Positions 55,344-64,000 of a stretch of 64,000 nt of DNA are shown piece after piece. Below the pieces are notes generated by a model. The model searched no databases and was not told the origin of the DNA. It was given only the letters and a program-made list of their open reading frames with translations. Every line of letters begins with the position of its first letter. The stretch's first letter is position 1. The position numbers and the translations under genes are program-made. Source of the DNA: Cryptomeria japonica (lineage: Eukaryota; Streptophyta; Pinopsida; Cupressales; Cupressaceae); assembly GCF_030272615.1 (NCBI RefSeq), contig NW_026729304.1, positions 1 through 64,000 on the forward strand, read 5' to 3'.

Positions 55344-55521
55344 ACACACCATGGGGGATTAATTGAAAGAGAACCGTGCACTAGTTTGTTGTTTCTAAGA
55401 GTGATCTCACTATATATCACAATTTATATTTCAATTGTGTGAGATATTTTTCACATCAACATTTTAGATTATACTCCATCATCCATTATCAAGATGGAGG
55501 AGTTTATAAAGATAAGGAAAC

Positions 55522-55770
55522 CACATCTACCTTCCAATGTTTAATTTCATAGCTTACTAGATAGTAGAAAAGAAGGTCGAAATAGGTTCAAACATCATAA
55601 AAAGTAGTTTAGTCCAATAACTTGTTGAAATATGTGCAAACACCTCTAAATTAGTTTTTCCCAATAACATGTTATTGCCATAAACTAATTTTAGAGGTGT
55701 TTGCACCTATTTTAACCTTGTTATGAGGTATCTAGTAAGCTGTGAAATTAAACATTGGAAGGTACATGTG
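55522..55770. mobile_element. Foldback (MITE-like) element, unit 4
   Basis: Same element. Its central palindrome is extended by a base change (TTATTGCCAT), and the right arm end reads GGTACATGTG. Confidence 0.8.
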
Positions 55771-58567
55771 TGTTCCTTCTATCTTGTATGATTTCTTATT
55801 TGGAGCTATGATATATCATAGATCAAGCATTTGGGGTTAAATTGTATTGAGGTTCCAATTCATATAGCTGTCATGATTGGTTTAGGAAGAGGACACGAAA
55901 ACCATCATGCAAGTAATTGGAGATGCTAGTTGTGCTACAAGCCCTTTTATTCTTATGCAGCCCATATGTATTGTTTAGATTAGTTTCCTATACGTGTTGT
56001 AAAGACCAGAAGGATTTTGTTTTTGCATACTATAAGCTTCTTTTCATTCTTGGTAATTGTATGTTCTACTTTTTTTTTGCATGCTTCATTTATCCCATTT
56101 GACTATAGAGATTATTTTAAAAATTGTTAGTGCTAATCGAGGAAATGAATATGATAAAGTACTAAGTCAAGCCTGGTTCGAGGGTATTGTAATAATTGAG
56201 AAATGAATATGATAAAGTACTAAGTCAAGCCTGGTTCGAGGGTATTGTAATAATTGAACTTCAATAATGTTCCATCCTAGAGAAGATTCATGCATAAAAA
56301 GTTTAATTGCATATCATCTTCTTCTTGATGACAACTTGCATGAATTGTATCTAGATTGTTTAGTTTTTCTTGAGCACATCATACTCATAACATCACACAT
56401 TTTAGTACATTTGAGATAACATCTCATATTTAGAGCATTTGGTTAATGATCTTGAATATGTCATTTCATTTACATCATGTCACATGTTAGTTTGAGGGTC
56501 ATTCATTATGGTTAGTGTGCTTGAATCTTTGTGGTACTTGTTACTATATATCAGTTTTAGTCATAACTCAAGATCAACATCAAGGTAGGCATGAATATTC
56601 AAGACTTCTTCATTAACATATTATGGAGTTAATCTACTTCCATCCTCTTTCAACATCAATGGGAAGTCTTTCCCACTAGGTGTTTTCTCTTTAACAACTT
56701 TGTTAGGGTTTCTTTGTACTTTTCAAGACCCTAATCTCTTTGTATCCACGTAGTTGTGCATGGAGGGTGTTAGTGCAGATATTTTTTCTAGATAACCTTA
56801 CTTGTGAATACTATGTACTTTTTATATGATTTGTTCCTGTGTGCTATCTTGTATGGTCATCACATGTCTCTATCCTAGATAGAAAACTTTCTATTCTAGA
56901 TGACAAAAAATATTTCAATATAAATTTATATCTTATTAAGTTAAATATTTCATTGAGTTAATGCATTAAGCTATTTATTTACATATTTTTTGTCTCTCAC
57001 TATTGTCTTAGTTTGACTATACATGTGCTTGACTTATGTGGCTTTCTAATATTAGAGATATATTCAAAGGTTCTAGCCAATCCAAAAAAAAAAATCAATT
57101 TTTAATATGCATTGCCAAGTGTAAGCTGGTCAATGACGAGTGCAATATTATAAATGAAAAATGAATTAGGGAAAATGACATTGAGATGGAAAAGGTGTTT
57201 TGTATAGGGTGGTCAACAGTGGCTAATGTAGGAAATTTCAGTCATTGAAATAATGGATTTGTTATGTAGGGAAAGACCTAAAAAAATAAAAAATCAATAG
57301 GGTGTTAAGGAGTAAATAACGTAAGGGTAAGAGTGAAATGAGTTGAATTTAAGGCAGTGAAATCACATGGAAATGATTGTGGACTCATTATCTGTTGTCC
57401 ACAATAGTTGCATCTTTGATGAATTATTACTTGACACAATTACTAATTCCTTGCGGGAAACAATCTTGTCGTGCATTTTCCATTTTTATAGAATAATATG
57501 GTTAGATTGGAATGGTCACAGAGAGGTCGATCTAAATATTTGTGTTCCCCCTAACAAAAATACAAGGACTCTAGTTCTATGTTTCTACCCTTAGCTCAAG
57601 CTACCTCTCTAGAGTCTCCCTTTTGATAAAGGAGCCTTTACATCTATATTGATACACAACACCAAAAAAATGTTTCGAAGCCTTATTAGATATATAGTGT
57701 TTTTTAGAATCCCAAATTGGTAAAATAGCCCACATTAGACATATGGTTAAATTATAAAGTTGAGGTTGTGTGTCCTCCTTATATGTATGGGGAGAACATT
57801 CCTCTTTCTCTCACTTTTCCTACCCTTCATTAGAACTGGAAATCAACCCTACCTTTTATCTCTTAGGGATATTAAGGTCACCTTTCCTTTTGAGCCTCTT
57901 GATTTTAAGATCTATGATGATTGTATCTAAGATATGTCTTGGAAACTTGACTCTAGGATTATTATCTTGGAAATTATGGAAAAGCATCCTTTTGTGAAAG
58001 AGTTTTCAGGTCAATCCAAATGAAATTGGTTAAACATTGAGTCTCCAAAGGTTGACCTACTTTATTGTGCCCTCTTTTTGGTCATCTTCCACTATTTTGT
58101 TTCTATCATGAGAATCACTAATTTCTATTAGGACTCTATTTGATTGTCCCTAAAATTCTGAACAAGTGTTGGGATTGTGTTGGAAATAGAGATTTGTCAA
58201 CTTAGTGTCTTGATTTATAACTTGCAATCAAATTTGTTATCAAAAGATACACATACAGTCCAACAAGTTATAAAGACAATTCTAATCATAATCCTAATAA
58301 TTATAAATACATGTGAGTTTTCTTTGAGGATTTACCCAATGACTCATCCATGCTATGAAGCCCATGAGAGATCATATAAGGTTCCTTGAGCCTATCCATT
58401 AAGTTCAAGGACTTGAAAGTACATTTGTCATTTGACCTCCTAGCTTAACTTGAATGGACCATTTGTCTACTTTCTTTCCTTATATGCCCACATCTCGCCT
58501 CCATAATGGGATGACAAATTGGATGAAACTTTAAAGAAATTAATTATTTGTTTTATTATACAGTGAT
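55771..58567. other. AT-rich spacer, unit 4, no gene recognised
   Basis: Counterpart of 11591-14329 lengthened by the 58-bp tandem duplication. Confidence 0.65.
56142..56257. repeat. 58-bp tandem duplication private to unit 4
   Basis: Two identical adjacent copies (56142-56199 and 56200-56257) starting GAAATGAATATGATAAAG. The other three complete units have one copy, so this arose after the unit amplified. Confidence 0.92.
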
Positions 58568-58610
58568 TATATACATACATATATGTATATATATGTATAT
58601 ATGTATATGT

Positions 58611-58709
<99 letters not shown>

Positions 58710-58776
58710 CATGCGTGCACGCACGTACACACAAACACACACACAGATATATGTATGTATGTATGTATGTATATAT
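58568..58776. repeat. Compound microsatellite, unit 4
   Basis: Intermediate length, with one TTT interruption near 58665, a type of break shared only with unit 3. Confidence 0.95.
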
Positions 58777-59906
58777 TAGTAACACCATTTAAGGTCGATT
58801 ATAATTCCTTTTTTCTGATTTGAGTGTCAAGTGGCTTTTCCTTAGGAAATCATGGTACTTTTCTAGCGCATCTCATGAAAATAGAAATGATTTTTTGATG
58901 TGCAATAGGTTTTGATTAGACACTGGAAAGGTTAAGAAAGTAAGAAAATAATTACTTCAATCTACTTCAAATACCTCACTTGTATGATTACATTTCTATT
59001 TTGAGCTTACTGTTTCCGTAGATTTGGGTGGCATTTGAGGAGATGGATTTAGGAGGGAAAAATGAACATTTTGTTTCATCATTTTTTTCTCTTTGTTCTC
59101 TCTGTCTACTAGTGGTTTAAATAATAGAGTATAATCCTTTGAACTGATGCATTTGAGTTACATTTACTAACTGTGAGTTTCCAACATATGTGTCCTACAC
59201 AACGAAGCATATGAAGTACATCTTCAAGTGGGATTGTGCGACAATCTAGCGGGCGATCATTATTATAGTGGGCGAAGAGGTTCTTAACCTGAACGCTCCT
59301 CAATTTTTTTTTCCTTCTTAGGTTGTTTTTGTTTTCCTATCTAATGCATTTGATTTGCTTCAGAATTATGGATCTCTGTTCCATTTGTGTTCTATATGTC
59401 AGGTACGGGTTCGTATCTACTGATCATGATATTGAAAGGGTTGTGAAAAAGCATGACTTGTTTAAAGGTAAGGGATGGATAGATGTATTTTCCCTAAATT
59501 TTTCTTTTGAAGAAGCCCCATTATGTTAGTCTATATAATACTATGAAAATAGGTCTTGAATCAAACAACTGTAAGATCTTTGACAATGAACCAAGTTTGT
59601 TCTTTGAGCAGATTCCTTCTTCAGAGGCATCCCAAATTTCAGAACTCTTTTATTCACGTCATCACTTGGTTCTACATCAACTGCGTCAACATAGGATCGA
59701 GAATATCTCAATTTGGCTACACTTTTAAAATATTCTTTTAATTATGAGGAATTATACATGCTCATTTAGACCCTTCTCAATAAAGTGTATTATTTTTTAT
59801 AGAAATTAAAGAGGGATCTCTTAATAGGGCAAAAATATATTCAAGAAAATGCATGATGGCTAACTTCTTTGAGCCCTTATCACACATGGTTGGAATTAAA
59901 TTTTAT
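58777..59906. repeat. 1.13-kb direct repeat, copy A, units 4/5 junction
   Basis: Complete copy. It shares the CGTATCTACTG variant near 59411 with the unit 4 copy and has a few changes of its own, for example near 59118 and 59294. Confidence 0.92.
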
Positions 59907-62010
59907 ATGGTGCATGGTTTCAGCATACTAGTCGTTATGGTCTTTCAGAGTGTTGTTTTAGATTTAATAAATGGGGCTCAAAATTATGGGCTGCAATACA
60001 AAATATATATCAAATCTTTATATTGGTAACCTCCAGAAAGGGATTTACAAAAATGGTAGCTCTAATCCTGACTTATTTTGACAAAACAATTGGATTTTAT
60101 TAAATTATTCCTTGCAAAATTCCTTTATTACTATGGTTGTTGGGGTTATTTCTATGAATATAGTTCTCTCTTGTGTTGTAGAATTGTGTTGTTTGGTGAC
60201 TTTCCAGTGCAATCATCAAACCTCTAAAAGTAAGGAAATTTCTCAATAGGAAAAATTCCATCCTTTTGAAGATGAGGATCTCCTTCATGTTTCATGTAAG
60301 TAGCGCATTTGTTTTCTGAATGAATTTTTGGACCATTAAGATGAATTTATTTGCCCTAACATCATGAATATCACGCTAGACTAAGAGTACGATTTTGATT
60401 AAACATTGGTAAACTTGATAAGTGACCAAGTATGAAATCCAGGGTTTAAAAATATAAAATGGAATCCCAAGCCTCTATTTGAAAGACCTCTTAGTGGATC
60501 TCTCAAGCACTCCTTACCAAGAGAAAATTAAAGAAAAATAGTGAAGTCTTTTTGTCCTTTGACATTAAAGCAAAGTTACTTTTAGTCAAATTTTGGAAGG
60601 ATGGTTTGTTAATATGTTTTAGCAAACTTAAACTTTGTCAACTTCCTCTGTCTTCTTCCTCTTCTTTTCTCCTCATTTTTCAATTAGATTTCACTCTCTA
60701 TTTTATATGCCATTTTTTATATGAGTGGGCCCTCATTCCACAACTTGTCAATAAAAGAATTACCTATAAATATAAAATTGTAAACAATTATTTAAAAAAA
60801 AATCAAAATCATAAGAAGTAAATCAATATATTACCAGGTGAATGAATGGGAACTTGTAGGGGAAGAAAATATAAAATGAAAATAAAACATCATATTTTCT
60901 TTAGAAAAATAAAATAATGTGGTATTCAAAAGCTACATAACCAATTGCACATCGGCGTGAAGGGTTTCTCTCTTCAGCCATTTGTTGATGGCTATAATGT
61001 GAATGATGCATTTTATTTATTGCTTTATTATTTCTTTCCAAGGTACTTGGGCTCATGGTAAAAGCATAATTGCTGTTTTCAACTTATTGGCGATTGAGTT
61101 TTTATTCATTAATATATTATTGTTGCGAGAATTATTGTCACATTGAGTTATTATTACTTGTATTTAAAAGAAATAGTGAGATGAGTGAATTAAATTGTTT
61201 AGAAAATATGCTTTAGAGTAAATAGGCATTGCTTCATTGAGCACCTATGAATTTGTGATAAAAAAGTGCGAGAGACAATGTACAATGCAACAAATAAATT
61301 GGTTGATGTATAATAATGTGAGAGACAATGTACAATCCAACAAATAAATTTGGCTCATGTATAATAATGAAGACATGGGATGGGGGATTTCCATTTTTTA
61401 GAGGGTGAAAGTATTATAATTAATTGATGACAATGGTTATTGTTGATGAATGTAATTTAAGAAAAAGTTTGTATGTGCACAAGTTATCACCATCCTTAAT
61501 ATAATCATATCACACCTTTGAGCACATTACACATTTCAAATTAACAATTTTAACAATATTAAATTTCATATTAATAATTGTAACAATATTAAAAAGTAAA
61601 CTAGTTTCATAATCAAGTAATAATGACCATGATTATTGTTCATCCATGTGATTTAAGGAGAAATTTGTATGTATACAAATTCTAACTACCCCTAATGAAA
61701 TTGTATAATACCTATCAGCATAACAAAAAAATTAATAATATCACCTTTTTATTATATTAAAACATAAACTATTAATAATATTCAATTCTAATTCTAACAT
61801 AAATAGATTTATATATTTTTTACTTTAGAACCAACATAAAAGCTGTAACTTGAAAATAATAATTTTTATTGTGTTAATAATGACATGATTCATCTTGGGG
61901 GCCTTTACTCATATAGCCTCCCACAATTGTAAATACTCTAGTGCAACATAATCTGTCATTTCCAATGATTGATGGAAAGATTTTTCCTAGTTCTTTGATG
62001 TCCAAGAAAA
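59907..62010. other. AT-rich spacer downstream of GH9 copy 5
   Basis: Counterpart of 975-3078 and close to unit 4. No gene seen. Confidence 0.7.
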
Positions 62011-63902
62011 TCAACACTGCCTGTTAGTTTTGCATGTCATTCTGTACAATTTTGCAAGAACACCCACAAGAGGAGAATTTATGTATGTTGTAGGTTCAAG
62101 CATGCTAGATTTGGTCCTGAGGTCTACAAAACGATCATATTTATCTGGGCCCCCCACTATTGCCCCAATTAGTGTGTTTGGATTGGAAGAATCTTTGTGA
62201 AACCAGTTCATAAAACCTTCAATGCATTTGATCTTCCTTGGTTGTTGATGAATGGAAACTACAGATGCTCCTCTGTGATGTGGTTGCCTTGGATATTTGG
62301 AACCGTATCCTACCATATATGAAATGCCCAGAGGATTCCTTCCTAATAAATAATCAATCTGCAAAGGATATGATTAGGATTCGTTATATTGTATGCTCCA
62401 AAATACAAAAACAGATAATGTAGTGTGCTTACTTGTAGCTTTGCGAAGCCCATAACGTCGTTGGGTTTAAAGAGAGTGTTGCCGCATGACAATGTTCGCT
62501 TCTTAGCTGATAGTAAATCACTGTATCTTGCCATCAAAAAAGCAGCACTGGTAACATATTGAGTGTTGGCGCCATCTCTAACATACAACAAACCTCCTGT
62601 AACAAAAGAATTGTATTACAGATATCACTAAGAGAATTTTGAGGGCTATGATTAGAAAAGGAGTAGTAACAGAGGATTTATATGGTTGTGACTAGAAAAA
62701 GGAATGATTGTTAGTGGTACTGGTGAAGAGATAGAGAGTTCACCTGGGGTGGTTTTAACAGAACGAATGGGACTGCCTGGAAGAAGTGAACAAACAAAGC
62801 GTTCTGCATTACTTCTATAGGCTGAGAATTGAGCTTCCCCTTGGAAATATAACTGGTTGGTGAAGTGCATAAGTTAGCTTTAAGCTAGAGTATGTTTATA
62901 TTACATTTTATTTAAAAAATTGCACCAATCAGTCTACGCTTACGTCTGTTAGAAGCACTTGAACTCCAGCATATTTGAGGTCCCAGTTGAATTCATTAAC
63001 ATATGCCTTTACATCGTCGTGCTGGATAATATAGTTGGAATAATATGAGGATTTGGTAGCTCTGTATAGCCAAGATGCAGCCCATAGAAGCTCGTCCTGA
63101 GATCATATTTACAAGTGCATATGTTAAAAGAAAACCAAATTCTGGTTACAAGTGCATATGTTAAGAGAAAACCAAAGTCTTCTTACATTGTAGCCTGAAA
63201 CAGAGCAATAAAATGGACACTCTCCTCCGTAGGTGCCCTTGTATCGATCGGCAAAGCTGAAGAGCTGAAGGGAAACATGAATGGCCGGTTAGAAAGAAGA
63301 TGGATGTATAAGGTTTTTCTCAAAATGGATGGATGAAACTTGTTGATTTTGCTGTGTTAGTTAACAGCTATGTTTTCTATTTTACTTGAGCACCCAAACA
63401 TACCGATTGAGAACGTTGGAGGAGAAGGTGTGAGTAACGAGGGTTTGTGAATCTGAAAACAATGGAGGAGGCAGCCAAGGCTGCGGCCGTTTCTGCTGCA
63501 ATTTCTGATCCAGGGGTGTCTTTATCAATCTTGTAAAGAGATCGAGGAGTGTCCATATCTTCTGGACGCTCCCAACAATTATGGTCTGCCTGGGGATCAC
63601 CCACCTATTTCATGCATCAAGATCAACCTCGTCAGTTTTTCATAATCTTGAAGAATGAATGCTGAATATTTTAGATTAGATTTCTTTACCTGAACCCATA
63701 ATTCATTTGGAGTTGCACTAGCCTTGAGAAAGTAGTCAGTTCCCCATCTAATAGCGTCCCTTGCATTCTGAATCTCTCCTGCAGCTTTCAACTCTTTCCC
63801 ATAATCCAGTGTGCCCCAAGCGAGTGTGGTGATAGTGAATGCCATGGGAAGCCCATATTTCACGTTATCGCCTGCATCGTAGTAACCCCCAGCTAAATCA
63901 AC
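62011..63902 (-). CDS. GH9 endo-1,4-beta-glucanase, copy 5, partial (exons 2-8)
   Basis: Exons visible on the minus strand: 63902-63690, 63604-63404, 63264-63187, 63096-62944, 62852-62744, 62596-62433, 62358-62011. The window ends inside intron 1, so exon 1 with the signal peptide (expected just past 64000 from the unit period) is not seen. Visible residues 70-490 match copy 1 except for Ala at 246, shared with copy 4. Residue 354 is Arg, unlike copy 4. The catalytic positions are intact. Confidence 0.93.
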
Positions 63903-64000
63903 CTGCAGTTGAGTTGCACATAAAATTTTGTATGGAGTCAATTTGGAATGATAGTATGATCCACTTCTATTTTTATTTCTAAATAAATTGAATAGGGATT

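Larger units (their letters stand above)
44189..58932. repeat. Tandem array unit 4 (14,744 bp)
   Basis: Fourth period, the most divergent complete unit. Private changes include a 58-bp tandem duplication (56142-56257), substitutions in the GH9 core promoter, residue changes A7T and R354G in the enzyme, and a G interrupting the right end of the poly-C run. It shares many variants with unit 5 in its left half and with unit 3 in its right half. Confidence 0.98.
58933..64000. repeat. Tandem array unit 5 (partial, 5,068 bp visible)
   Basis: Fifth period, cut by the right edge of the window inside intron 1 of its GH9 gene. It shares left-half variants with unit 4, for example Ala instead of Pro at residue 246 of the enzyme and the altered bases near 61230 and 61540. 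Confidence 0.97.

Overview
The window looks like nuclear DNA of a seed plant. It is AT-rich, it carries a spliced secreted GH9 endoglucanase gene with GT-AG introns, and it holds degenerate LINE-type (DUF4283 plus CCHC zinc knuckle) retroelement remnants. A gymnosperm is my tentative guess from the look of the LINE remnant and the sparse genes; the sequence alone does not prove it. I see no bacterial genes, CRISPR array or tRNA.

The whole window is one head-to-tail tandem array of a unit of about 14.7 kb. With the phase set by the window start, the units are 1-14824, 14825-29527, 29528-44188, 44189-58932 and 58933-64000 (partial). By eye units 1 and 2 are more than 99% identical; units 3-5 carry somewhat more substitutions. 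The length differences come mainly from an (AT)n microsatellite and poly-C and poly-AT tracts, plus a 58-bp duplication found only in unit 4. The array runs off both ends of the window.

Each unit reads, left to right: a direct repeat of about 1.13 kb (copy A, spanning the unit junction); an AT-rich spacer; the GH9 gene on the minus strand (8 exons, 490 residues); its promoter and a spacer of about 3.3 kb; a second, diverged copy of the 1.13-kb repeat (copy B); a broken LINE ORF1-like pseudogene on the minus strand; a foldback (MITE-like) element of about 250 bp; a spacer of about 2.7 kb; and the AT-rich microsatellite leading back into repeat A.

The only intact protein-coding gene in the unit is the endoglucanase. 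It is present in full four times and a fifth time without its first exon, which lies beyond the right edge. Reading frame and splice sites are intact in every copy, with at most a few residue changes (A7T, P246A, R354G). The window is therefore a recently amplified, probably dosage-relevant glucanase cluster. Shared variants switch partners along the units, which points to unequal crossing-over or gene conversion.
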